DNA of 64,000 nt from Lasiosphaeria ovina (Eukaryota > Ascomycota > Sordariomycetes > Sordariales > Lasiosphaeriaceae): contig JAULSN010000004.1 in assembly GCA_033439765.1 (NCBI GenBank), positions 5,156,001 through 5,220,000 of the forward strand, written 5' to 3'. Within the stretch, counting starts at the first letter, position 1. Each line of letters starts with the position of its first letter. The notes beneath the pieces are model-generated. The model was given only the letters and a program-made list of their open reading frames with translations. It was not told where the DNA came from and did not search any database. Both the position numbers and the translations under genes were made by a program. Positions 33,762-44,604 of the stretch are shown in pieces.

Positions 33762-34025
33762 TATAAGGAAAGAGCACCCCAAGCACGTGCGCACACCTTT
33801 GTGTGCGCCCACCACCTGTCACCAACTGGCCAGACCACTGCCAGTTGGCACAGCTACTGCCGTCACAAGGAACGGAGCCCCTGAGCATGTATATAAGCAG
33901 CGGCCCTCGCCCACCTTCCTTTGCGAGGGCCAGGTTGAAGTCTTACACTAATGCCACTCATTGCTCGCCCTTCTTCTTGCCTACATTATGACCACCTTGA
34001 TCAGGCGTACCTGCCCTCTCTTACA
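33762..34025 (+). repeat. 5' LTR of the gypsy element
   Basis: 264 bp, ends CTCTTACA; begins TATAAGG where the 3' copy has TGTAAGG. About five differences from the 3' LTR, all transitions. GTATATAAGC at about 33890 is a plausible TATA box. A palindromic arm pair GCACGTGCGCAC / GTGTGCG lies near its start. Confidence 0.93.
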
Positions 34026-37000
34026 ATTCTTCAACCTCCCTACTACCGGTAACGATCGAGCCGGTCACCATAGTAGGCAACACTCGTGGAAAGGGGAGAG
34101 CCACTCCTCAGGCCAGTTCAACCCAACAAGCGACCCTCGAGGATTTGAACGACCCCGTACAGGACTCTCCTACGCCCTCTACTAGTATGGATCCCCAGCA
34201 GTTCCAAGCCTTAATGTTATAGGCGATAACCAACTTTTCTACCGGCCTAGGCAACCTTGGAACTACTCTGGCTAACCTAGGACCTCAAGGAGGCCTATCC
34301 CGGCCGAAAGACGACCGCCCCCCTACCTACGCGGTCAGCAAGCTAAGGGTCAATGCCTCGTTCTAGGATAGGGAAGACTAGCTATAAGCCGTGGAATAAG
34401 GAAACGCTATACGCCAAGACCGACCTTAATAGCTCCAAGTCTAATAGGCTAGTACCTGGATAGAGCCGGAAACGTAGCAATAATGGCGGGCTTACCAGAA
34501 GCAGCTCCACGACGGGGACTTCGAACGAATCGTATGGTAGGAATTCAAGGACTACGTCACTTCGGACTACCTTAGTAGCAAGACCGGAGAAGTCCAGGTA
34601 TATAAAGACTGGCTAGTTTGTACCTAACGCGGGAGATTACCCCAGGAGTTCTATAGAGAGTGGGCCGCCCTAGTTAGACGACTCCCCGGAATAGATACCG
34701 AAAGCCCCTTTATAGTACGGGACTATTAGATTAAACTAGACCGTTTTTACTATAGCCGATACGCCGAGGCCGTCCCTAACGTCACCTTAGTAAAGGACTA
34801 TACCGAATAGTACGAACGTATCTAGTTAACCCGGTCCTACCTACGGAACGGCAACGATAAAGAAACCTACCGAAAGCGGATAGGCTCCCCTACTAGCCTC
34901 GATAAAGCCCGGAAACTACTACGTACTACGGAGGAAGCTTACTCCGGGCCCCGCCACGATAAAGCCCGGATCCAACGAAGGGAACTCCAGGATCTACTAA
35001 TAAAGGATACACCTCCCACCCCAGTACAACCAGTTACCGGGTCCAACGCGTAGGCCCTTCTCTATACTAGAGAGCCGATCACGTGCTATAACTATAGCAA
35101 GCTAGGATACGTATAACGCTAATGTACCCTCCCACGTACTACGGCCCCACCGGGCTCGGATACCAGGATCCAGAATATCGGTACGGAGAATGGTGAGGAC
35201 CCCGGTGACCTATATCCGGAACCCTCCGACTTAGGAGACGACTCGGAAAACGAGAGGCGGTAGACGACGACCCCGATCGATCTACCCAGGCCATCTTTAA
35301 GGGGATAAAGCCGGGCCCTACCTTCACTATCTAAGGTAGCACTCGCTCCTAGCGCCGTAGCCAGAAGGCCGTACTACTAACGGTGGTTATTAATACCGAT
35401 ACGGGGGCCTAAGTCAATTACATAAATCACCGGTTCTACCGGGTACATCATATCCCCATGCTCCCGGAGGCCGAAGGCCTCGACCTACCGCAGCTTATTA
35501 ACCCTAACGGTAGCCGGATTAAGAACCACGGTATTTTCTACCTTACTCTCTAACTCACTAATATATACGGGAACCCCCGTACCGTATCTCAATTCTTCTA
35601 CGGGGTTAAGCGGCTAAAGGGGGCCCTACTAATACTATAGGGGAACCCGGGTATGGGATCAGAGGGCGTGGTTCTTTATACCGCCCTTAACGCCTTCGAA
35701 TAGGGCCGTTACTTGGAGATCCTACCGGGGGAATTCGCCCGAGACGTCCTTAACGGCGTACCCGCCTTTACGGCCATAGTCTCCAATATAGTTATCGGGC
35801 CCGAGGAGGACTATATCGATACCCTCGACGGCCCGATATAGGAGCCAAACCCAGAACTTTTACCCCCGGAGCTCGTATACCGCTTAGCCGTCTTCTCGGA
35901 ATAAGTATCTCGGGAGCCTAACACCCTCGAAGGAGCCGAGTACTATATCGATCTTATAGAGGGGTCTACACCGCCGTAGGGCTATATTTATCCCCTTAGT
36001 TAAGCCCAATTGGACGAACTAGCTCTCTATATCTAGGAGAACCTCGCTAACGGCCGTATCGTAGAAAGTAGTAGCCCTACCGGAGCCCTAGTTATTTTCG
36101 TCCCTAAGAAGGATGGAACCATACGCTTATACGTCGACTACCGGGGCCTAAATAAGATCACTATTAAGAACCAGTACCCTCTACCATTTATTAACGACCT
36201 TATGGACCGCCTTATAGGTACCCGGTTCTTTACCAAGCTCGACCTTAAGGATGCCTACCACTGGATCCGGATCCGCAAGACCGATTAATAGAAGATAGCC
36301 TTCAAGACCCGCTATAACTAATTCGAATATACTATTATACCGTTCGGCTTGACTAACGCGCCAGCCACCTTCCAAGCCTATATTAATAGGGCCTTAGCCG
36401 GCCTAGTAGATATATTTTGTATCGTCTACCTCGATAATATCCTTATCTACTCCACTACCCGTAAGGAGTATACCCGCCATATCCTAGAGGTGCTCGACCG
36501 TCTCGAACAAGCCTAGCTCTTCGCTAAACGATCAAAATACTCCTTCTACCAGGACCAAGTCGAGTTCCTAGGCTTTATTATTAACCACTAAGGTATTTCA
36601 ATAGACCTCGAGCGGGTTAAGGCAATCTAAGAATGGCCCGTACCCTAGTTAATACGAGAGATATAAGTCTTCCTCGGATTCGCCAACTTCTACCGCCGGT
36701 TTATCTAGGGGTATTCTAGGATTATAGCCCCTATTACCGTACTACTAAAAGGAGAGGCTACTAACCCTTTCCGATGGCCACTAGAGGCCGATACCGCCTT
36801 CAACTACCTTAAAGTAGCGTTTAGTTAAGTAGGTTTCCTTACCTACTAGGATCCAACCCGCTAGACTAGAGTCGAGACCGATACTAGTAATAAGGCGATC
36901 TCCGGGATCCTCTTATAGCTAGTCGACTCTTAATAGCGCCCTATAGCCTACTGGTTAAGGAAGCTCACCGATACCGAGCTCCGGTGGGCTACCGGGTAGA

Positions 37001-37832
37001 AGGAACTCATCGCTATTATCGAGTCCCTCGAGCACTAGGGCCACTACCTAGGCGGTACCGACTAGAGGTTCGTAGTTCTTACCGATTACGAGGCCTTAAA
37101 AGGGGTAATCGCAGCCCCAGCCCGAGACCTTAAGGGCCGCTTAGCTAGATAGGTATACCGCCTATCTCCTTTCGATTTCGACCTCGAATATCGACCTAGG
37201 GCTACTAACCCCGCCGACCCCCTTTCAAGAAGACCGGACTATATAGTAGGAGAGATTGCCTACGACGATATATTACCCACCTTAATGAAGAAGCTATAGT
37301 TAGCTAGGGAGTTGCCAGTAGTAGTGAGGGTAATCGTGGCCTAGATCAAGGCCGGGGTATAGAAGAAGTCGTGCTCCCGGAAGTACCGTAGAGCGGTGAG
37401 ACCAGTTGAATAGACCCTTTAATATCCTCGAGTTAAAGGTATGGCTAGGGTTTCGGCTATAACGCGCTTTGCCCTCGGGGCTACCGGACGCGTGGCGTTT
37501 AATAAAGCGGAGCCCCGGGAAAGGAGCTACTAGCGGGACGGAAGTACCCCGACGGAGGGGCTAGGACGCCGTACTAGGAGAACTACTACGGACTCGCCAG
37601 AGTAGACGATCTCGCCGGGGCGGTTAGATTAGAGGGTCGAGGGGTAACTGAAGCTAGACGCTTAGGGTACCGACCTATTAATTCCTTACGCGGTTGTGGT
37701 AGAGGTTTACGCCGGTGAGGTAGCTGAGGAATAGGATCCTAGGCATAGATTCTATAGGTCGATTATCGCCCTATAGAAAGGGGATCTCGAATATAGAAGC
37801 CGTATTAAGGAGGTGCTTGAGGATTAAAGAAA

Positions 37833-38020
37833 CGCGGGTACTAGGCCTATAGGGAAACCAGGGAATGATAATACGCGTATGGGTACTGGATTCCAGGGTA
37901 GACCAGGAAATAATAGCGTTAATAACGCGGGTACTAGGCCTATAGGGAAACTAGGGAATGATAATATAAGGCGTGTGGGTACTGGGTTCCAGGGTAGGCT
38001 AGGAAACGATAGCGTTGATA
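37833..38020 (+). repeat. 93-bp in-frame tandem duplication in gypsy polyprotein
   Basis: Two copies (starts near 37833 and 37926) encode 31-residue units built on GTGFQGR and GTRPIGKLGND, between RNase H and integrase. Copies differ mostly by transitions. Confidence 0.7.
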
Positions 38021-39414
38021 ATAAGGGGGCCCTCCGATATAAAGGTAGGCTGGTAATCCCAGTAACGCTAGTAGTACGAAGAGAGCTAATACGCTTATAC
38101 TACGATAACCCTAGAGCCGGGCATTTTGGGAGCCATAAGATAGTGGACCTATTAAAGCGAAGATTCTACTAGGAAAATCTAGACGTAGAAGTACAAGCTT
38201 ATATAAAATAGTACTAGGTATGCCTCGGTAACCGATAACTAAGGCATAAGCTATACGGGAAGCTTAGCTCCCTACCGCTACCTACCTAACCTTTCGAAGA
38301 GATTAGCCTAGATTTCATTACGAAGCTACCCCCTTACTAGTATAAGGACTATATCGTAGATGCCATCCTAGTAGTTATGGACCGGTTTACGAAAACCGCG
38401 CTCTTTATCCTAACTACTACTACGGTTACGGTAGCCGAGTTAGCCCAGCTACTCTACGAGTATGTAGAATGCCGATTTGGTATACTAATAAGTATAGTCT
38501 CCGACTAAGATTCCCTATTAACTAGTAATTTCTAGGTAGAGCTCTCTAAAGCTCGCCAAGTCAAGCAGAGGCTCTCAATAGCCTACCACCCGCAGACCGA
38601 TGGCTAGTCGGAACGAATATACTAAAGCCTATAGCACTATTTAAGGTACTTTACCGACGAAGAGGCCTAGTGGGCACTACTACTCTACGAAGCGGAGTTT
38701 ACGTATAATAATAGCGTACACGCAACTATCGGAGCGAGCCCGTTCGAGGCCCTATACGGCTATAATCCTCGGATGGCGTATTACGTACCCTCTATATAGC
38801 TAAAGGTATAAGGGGTTCACGAGCGGCTGAGCAAGCTAGCACACCTAAGGGAGAGGTTATACCACTACTGGTAGAAGGCAGTGGACTCCTAGAAGAAATA
38901 CTACGACGTACGACACTAGTAGATCGAATTCGAAGTAGGAGAGATAGTTGGACTCTCTATATAGAATTTCCGATTCAAGGTAGGGAGGAAGCTAGTACTA
39001 AGGTTCATCCTAGTCAAGATTACGGAAAGGATCGGCACGTAGGCATACCGGGTCGAACTACCAGCCAAGTACGCCCGGCTCTATGATGTCTTCCTAGTCT
39101 CCCTATTAGAAAAGTGGTCGGTAGCCGAAGGCCAGAAGGTACTACTACTACCAGAGCTAGTAGAAGGAGAGGAGGAGTGGGAAGTAGAAGATATCGTAGA
39201 ATATAAGGATGAAGGAGAACGAAAAAGGTTCCTAGTCAAATGGGCAGGCTGGCTAGTAGAATATAACACCTAGGAACCTAGGGAATACTTGGCCAACGTA
39301 TAGAAGGTGCTATAACGATACGAGAAAAAAGCAAAATAAAGGTATAGGAAGTGGAATGACTAAAAAGTCATTGATCCACTAGTACGACCCGAAGGTAGTG
39401 CCCATAAACTAAGA

Positions 39415-39486
39415 TGCCCCGAGGAGGATTCGAACCCCCGACCTCTAGCAAAGATACTAGGGTATTAACTACTATACTACCGCGGC
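39415..39486 (-). tRNA. tRNA-like sequence (pseudo-tRNA) inside the gypsy element
   Basis: Read on minus: 72 nt with acceptor GCCGCGG/TCGGGGC (one G-G mismatch), TA at 8-9, D-stem GTAT/ATAC, T-arm GGGGG-TTCGAAT-CCTCC (all paired, one wobble) and discriminator A. The anticodon stem CTAGT/GCTAG leaves a loop of only 6 nt (ATCTTT), so the isotype cannot be assigned and function is doubtful. It lies between the chromodomain and the polypurine tract, antisense to the element. It may be a captured tRNA gene later altered by RIP. Confidence 0.55.
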
Positions 39487-39566
39487 GCTTTTACTCTTGT
39501 TGGAGGGAGGACAATAGACAAGGTTCAAGATCGACGAGGACGTCGATCTACGGGGGGGGGGATAGT

Positions 39567-39830
39567 TGTAAGGAAAGAGCACCCCAAGCACGTGCGCACA
39601 CCTTTGTGTGCGCCCACCACCTGTCACCAACTGGCCAGACCACTGCCAGTTGGCACAGCTACTGCCGTCATAAGGAACGGAGCCCCTGAGCATGTATATA
39701 AGCAGCGGCCCTCGCCCACCTTCCTTTGCGAGGGCCAGGTTGAAGTCTTACACCGATGCCACTCATTGCTCGCCCTTCTTCTTGCCTACATTGTGACCAC
39801 CTTGATCAGGCGTACCTGCCCTCTCTTACA
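39567..39830 (+). repeat. 3' LTR of the gypsy element
   Basis: 264 bp, TGTAAGG...CTCTTACA with 7-bp inverted ends, preceded by a run of G (polypurine tract). Copia sequence resumes directly after 39830. Confidence 0.93.
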
Positions 39831-40547
39831 GGTACCAAGTACTTAACCCTTATATATAATTACAACCTTAACCTTAATAATATAAGCTTCATAACCTATA
39901 CCGATGCCTCCTTCGCCGACGACCTTCTATATCGCTACTCTACCGGCGCCTACGTCGTTTTCCTAGCCGGCTGCCCGGTATACTAGAAGACGAAGAAGCA
40001 GACCTATATAGCATATAGTACTACTAAGGTAGAGTTCACGAACCTCACACCCGCCTTATAGTCCGCCTAGTAGATTAATAAACTACTCAAGGACTTCGGG
40101 GCATACTAACCACTTCCTATTATATTATTTACTAATAGTATAAACGCCAAGATCAACGTCATAAACCCCCTCAATATAGCCCGTACTCGCTATATCGATA
40201 TACGGTACAAATAGATCATTGACAGGGTCAAGAAAGGCATGATCAACGTAACTCATATCCCCGGGACTGAGATGGCTATAGACGGTCTCACAAAGCCGCT
40301 TAGTATAGAAAAACACGCTCATTTCGTTAGAATACTAGGAATGGAGGCATACAAGGTGCCCTGGCTAGTCAATAACTAACGATAAAGGCTCAAGGGGGTG
40401 GAAAGGCCATTTTACGATGAAAATACTAATTGGAAGGCTAGCTGAGCGGAACTTCCCGAATACACACTCAATACCAAGGAATTATTACTATACTGTATTT
40501 AGATACATTTTATAGCCTCACTTGGAAGATTCTGGCCTGAGGGGGTG

Positions 40548-40720
40548 TGTGGCCAGGCTAGCAGGGATTAGGCCGGACCCCGGCCTAATGCCCTCAAGCC
40601 GAGGCATAAGTGGATATGGGATCCACCGGTCCAGGCCATCACTTCCACATATATATTCCGCTGTGGCCCAGATAGCTAGACTTCCTCCAAGCAATCCAGT
40701 CCTTACCTTTCCTCCCAACA
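40548..40720 (+). repeat. 3' LTR of the copia element
   Basis: 173 bp ending CCCAACA, followed by the second TCGGT and the resumed NLR reading frame. Preceded by GAGGGGG, a polypurine tract. Confidence 0.93.
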
Positions 40721-42814
40721 TCGGTTCTTGGCAATGATGCGAGAGCAGCGTGAGAGCGGCCGGCCTCTCGAGGTGACGTGCTTCTTTGAAGAGCTGCCTC
40801 TGACTGTGGCCGGGAAAGTCGTGTCCAAGGAATCCGCCACTCTTGAGGGCTACAATCCCATCACCATCCACGCCAACCACAGGGACATGACCAAGTTTGC
40901 CTCCACGGAAGAGAATGGGTTCAAGAGGTTGCTTGGTGAGCTGGCCAGATGGGTATCACAAGTCAGGCACCCACGTGCTATCCAGACGGAGGAGCCGTCG
41001 CGAATATCGCCCTCGTCGGCGGAGGGCGATCGGGGGGCCTCGTCTGTCAGCTGCCACGACTCTAGCACCCAAAACATCAACAGCATCACTACTGGCTCTA
41101 GCCCAGCATATGTTGCACAGCGTCAGACAATCCATCAGACTATTGGTAAGCGGAACTGGTAGATAGCTCCTGAGAGAATACACTTGGCTAAATGTACTCT
41201 GAAGTTCAATCCCCACCCGTAACCCTACCCGCGCCGTCTCAGGATTGCCTCAAATCGCTGGCCTTTCCGCAGATGCAGGATCGCTCACACAACGTTGGCC
41301 GCGCCGCCCGGGGGACGTGCGAGTGGCTGCTCCGACATGAGACGTATAGGAGCTGGGCCGCTTGCGATCGAGGCCTGCTCTGGATCAAGGGGAAGCCCGG
41401 TTCTGGGAAGTCGACGCTGCTAAAATACGCTCTCGATAATCATGGAGCTAGAGACAGCGCCCTTGTACTCTCGTTCTTCTTCCATGGCCGCGGCGACGAA
41501 TTCCAAAGGACTCCCCTTGGCCTCTTCCGGTCTCTCCTTCATCAGGTCCTTCGGCAGGCCCCCGATGCACTGCAGGATCTCGTCGACAGGTTCAAGACAA
41601 AGAGCAAGGAGAACGGCAAGCCGGGTGAAGGCTGGTACTGGCATGAGGAGGAATTGTGGCTCTTCGTCGAGTCGTCTCTTCCGAAGGTCCTAGAGGCTCG
41701 TCCGGTCTGGTTATTTGTCGACGCGTTAGACGAATGCGGCAAAAACAATGCAGTCAGGCTTGTCGAAAATTTCAAGTCCTTGTTGAAGAGTCTCCCATCC
41801 CAGTCCATGGGCCTCAGACAGTTTCGCATCTGCTTCTCTTGTCGTCACTACCCGATCCTGGATCTGGACGAAAGCGGGTTCGAAATATGCGCCGAGGATG
41901 AAAACGAAAGGGATATTTCGACGTTCGTAGGTGACCAGCTTGCCGCGTTCCATGCGCGGACATCATCTAAGATTCCGGCCTTGATTACGAAACGTGCCTC
42001 CGGCGTTTTTATGTGGGCGCGTCTCGTGGTGAAGCAAGTTCTAAATCTTGAGCTTGAGGGTGTCGGACCAAAGAAGATCGAAGCAGCAGTCCATTCTACC
42101 CCTCCAGACCTCGATGAACTCTACCAACAACTCATTCAGAGCATGGAATCGGCCTCCCTAAAACTGATCCAATGGATATGCTTTGCCACGCGGCCCTTAT
42201 CAACAGACGAGTTGCGATGGGCCATGGTTATCGGGGCCGATTGCCCATACCGGTCATTACAGGCATGCCAAAGTGCGGAAGATTACGTACCCGATCGTGA
42301 CCGGATGAAGAGGCAGGTTCAGACGCTCAGCCGGGGTCTTGCCGAGGTCACCCATGCGCAGGTTATCCAGTTCATCCACCAGTCCGTCAAGGACTTCTTC
42401 GTCGAGAAGGGCCTGTCAGCTTTGGACGGCGGCGTAACGTCGACAGAGGCGGCAATCAAAGCGCACTTCCAATTCTCCAAGATTTGCATACGCTACCTGG
42501 CGATGGAGGAGATCGGTCGGTCAACAAGCTACAAGCACAACGAGTTTCCCTTTTTAAATTACGCTACGACCTCGTGGGTGGCGCATACAGAGCAGTGCGA
42601 TGCTAGAGGTGTCCCTCAAGAGGACCTTCTGGCGTTGTTTGCTTGGCCATCAAACGCTCTCGTAGACTTATGGATGGATGTATACCGGGTAATAGATCGC
42701 TATTCCCATGACTGTCCACCAAAAGGGACCAGCCTGGTACATGTGATGTCGAGGTACGGGATCTCCGGGTTGGTAACAGCCATTTTACAAGGGACGGGCA
42801 GAATTACCATAGAT

Positions 42815-44242
42815 ATTAACGTTGAGGATGGGACGGGCCGGACGCCGTTGTCGTGGGCCGCCGCGAATGGGCACGAGCCTATCGTGAAGCTGCTACTTGA
42901 TACGGGCAAGGTTGATGTCGATGCGAAAGATACCTCTGGCCAGACGCCGTTGTCGTGGGCCGCTGAGAGAGGGCACGAGTCTATCGTTGAGCTACTACTT
43001 GGTACTGGCAAGGCCGATGTCAACGCGAAAGATAGCTATAGCCGGACGCAGTTATCGTGGGCCGCTAAGAGAGGGTGCGAGCCTATCGTGAAGCTACTAC
43101 TTAATACGGGCAAGGCCGATATCGACGCGAAAGATAACGATGGCCGGACGCCGTTGTCGTGGGCCGCTGAGAGAGGGCACGAGTCTATCGTTGAGCTACT
43201 ACTTGGTACTGGCAAGGCCGATGTCAACGCGAAAGATAGCTATAGCCGGACGCAGTTATCGTAGGCCGCTAAGAGAGGGTGCGAGCCTATCGTGAAGCTA
43301 CTACTTAATACGGGCAAGGCCGATATCGACGCGAAAGATAACGATGGCCGGACGCCGTTATCGTGGGCCGCTCAGAGAGGGTACGAGCCTATCGTTAAGC
43401 TACTGCTTGATACGGGCAAGGCCGATGTCGACGCGAAAGATGATAACCATAGCCTAACGCCGTTGTTGTGGGCCGCTAGGAGAGGGTGCGAGCCTATCGT
43501 TAAGCTACTGCTTGATACGGGCAAGGCCGATATCGACACGAAAGATAACAAATATGGCTGGACGCCGTTGTCGTGGGCCGCCGCGAATGGGCACGAGCCT
43601 ATCGTGAAGCTGCTACTTGATACGGGCAAGGTCGATGTCGATACGAAAGATACCTCTGGCCAGACGCCGTTATCGTGGGCCGCCGCGAATGGGCACGAGC
43701 CTATCGTGAAGCTGCTACTTGATACGGGCAAGGTCGATGTCGATACGAAAGATACCTCTGGCCAGACGCCGTTATCGTGGGCCGCCGCGAATGGGCACGA
43801 GCCTATCGTGAAGCTGCTACTTGATACGGGCAAGGTCGATGTCGATACGAAAGATACCTCTAGCCAGACGCCGTTATCGTGGGCCGCTCAGGGAGGGTAC
43901 GAGCCTATCGTGAAGCTACTACTTGGTACGGGCAAGGCCGATATCGACGCGAAAGATAACGATGGCCGGACGCCGTTATCGTGGGCCGCTGAGAAAGGGC
44001 ACGGACCTGTCGTCGAGCTACTGCTTGATACGGGCAAGGCCAATATCGACGCGAAAGATAAACATGGCTGGACGCCGTCGACGTGGGCCGTCGCGAAGGG
44101 GCATAACCCTATCGTGAAGCTGCTACGGGGTACGCGTAAGGCCGATGTCCACCCGAAAGATAACTATGGTCGGACGCCGTTGTCGTAGGCCGCTCAGAAA
44201 GGGCACGAACCTGTCGTCGAGCTACTCGAGTTAGTGAAGTAG
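42815..44242 (+). repeat. About 14 near-identical ankyrin repeats (102-bp unit)
   Basis: Units follow the pattern TPLSWAAxxGHEPIVKLLLD then TGKxDVDAKD. Several neighbours are identical over most of their length, for example the three units covering about 43560-43860. Two units are three bases longer, one (near 43440) with an extra codon giving DDNHS and one (near 43550) giving NKYGW. Such high internal identity is known for fungal NLR repeat domains under rapid exchange. Confidence 0.9.
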
Positions 44243-44604
44243 TATGCGATATATAGATTAAAGCTGGTCACGAAAAAAAAGCTAATACCCGGCGGAAGCA
44301 CGAAGCACAAGTCCAACACGAAAAAGGTTTTCAGATCCGGCTAACTATAACTGGCGTATTACATATCGGCCGCTCCGCCCCATATACCCGAACTTTGAAC
44401 GGCCCAGGGCCGTTAAGGTTCGGCAGAACCATGGATTTAATACCCGATGATACGTATATTAAGAAGACTCACGCCGTACCGTAGCGTTAAACTCAATCGG
44501 CCGGCACGAGTATAAACATAATAAGAATGCTATAATTAACGAAAGGGTCTTCCTTATATATACCTTCCAGTCCTAAACTAAATCTACCAAATTAACTAAA
44601 TCTA
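44243..44604. other. Short gap, no gene
   Basis: 3' flank of the NLR gene. AT-rich towards 44604, where the TA target of the next transposon lies. Nothing else recognised. Confidence 0.4.

Larger units (their letters stand above)
33762..39830 (+). mobile_element. Ty3/gypsy chromovirus, RIP-degraded
   Basis: 264-bp LTRs at 33762-34025 and 39567-39830; internal order gag (ATG 34189), protease (DTGA motif, about 35395), RT (about 36090-36600, with [13 protein letters not shown] and [15 protein letters not shown]), RNase H (about 36850-37220), integrase (about 38030-38830, starting with the zinc-binding H-x-C region near NPRAGHFGSHKI), and a C-terminal chromodomain (about 39180-39300, KRFLVKWAGW). 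The integrase-after-RT order and the chromodomain define a chromovirus. Nearly all stops are TAG or TAA where Gln or Trp is expected. A polypurine run of G lies at 39552-39560 before the 3' LTR. No target duplication is found (GTTCC versus GGTAC). It sits inside the copia RT region. Confidence 0.92.
28028..40720 (+). mobile_element. Ty1/copia LTR retrotransposon carrying nested elements
   Basis: Bounded by 173-bp LTRs (TGTGGCCAGG...CAACA at the 3' copy) and a perfect TCGGT target duplication (28023-28027 and 40721-40725). Coding parts in order: gag from ATG 28428, with a zinc-knuckle-like segment near 29320-29370; integrase at about 30090-30750 (GIDGGSEFG, INGALERAGREI); start of RT in the inverted block 31893-32745; RT core at 33580-33745 (FKTAFLN, KALYGLRKSP); RNase H at 39895-40075 (TYTDASFADD, KKQTYIAYSTT). 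The order integrase before RT places it in Ty1/copia. The frame is full of TAG/TAA. Two solo LTRs and a gypsy element sit inside. About 0.6 kb of RT between the YGLRKSP motif and RNase H is missing at the gypsy site. Confidence 0.93.
27340..44242 (+). pseudogene. NLR gene: SesB-like hydrolase - NACHT - ankyrin, split by retrotransposon
   Basis: Fungal NOD-like receptor of the non-self-recognition type. Exon parts: 27340-28027, 40726-41145 and 41205-44242, with a 59-bp intron at 41146-41204; 1382 codons in one phase once the insertion is ignored. Residues about 55-300 are an alpha/beta hydrolase (DUF676/SesB type): FVHGLTGDREST, the nucleophile elbow AHSLGG, MGTPHKGS. The NACHT domain has the P-loop GKPGSGKST (about 41391-41420) and Walker B LFVDALDE. 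About 14 ankyrin repeats of 34 residues follow. Three lesions are visible: a 12,693-bp copia insertion after Gln-Val-Arg with target duplication TCGGT, and two in-frame TAG codons (43262-43264 and 44186-44188), each in place of the Trp of an LSWAA ankyrin motif. In the family the hydrolase acts as the effector and the ankyrins as the sensor. The gene as it stands cannot make the full receptor. Confidence 0.93.

Noticed and set aside
33762..39830. GTTCC/GGTAC as a mutated target duplication of the gypsy element.
   Set aside because: The differences are transversions, which RIP does not make, and host copia sequence is missing at the site.
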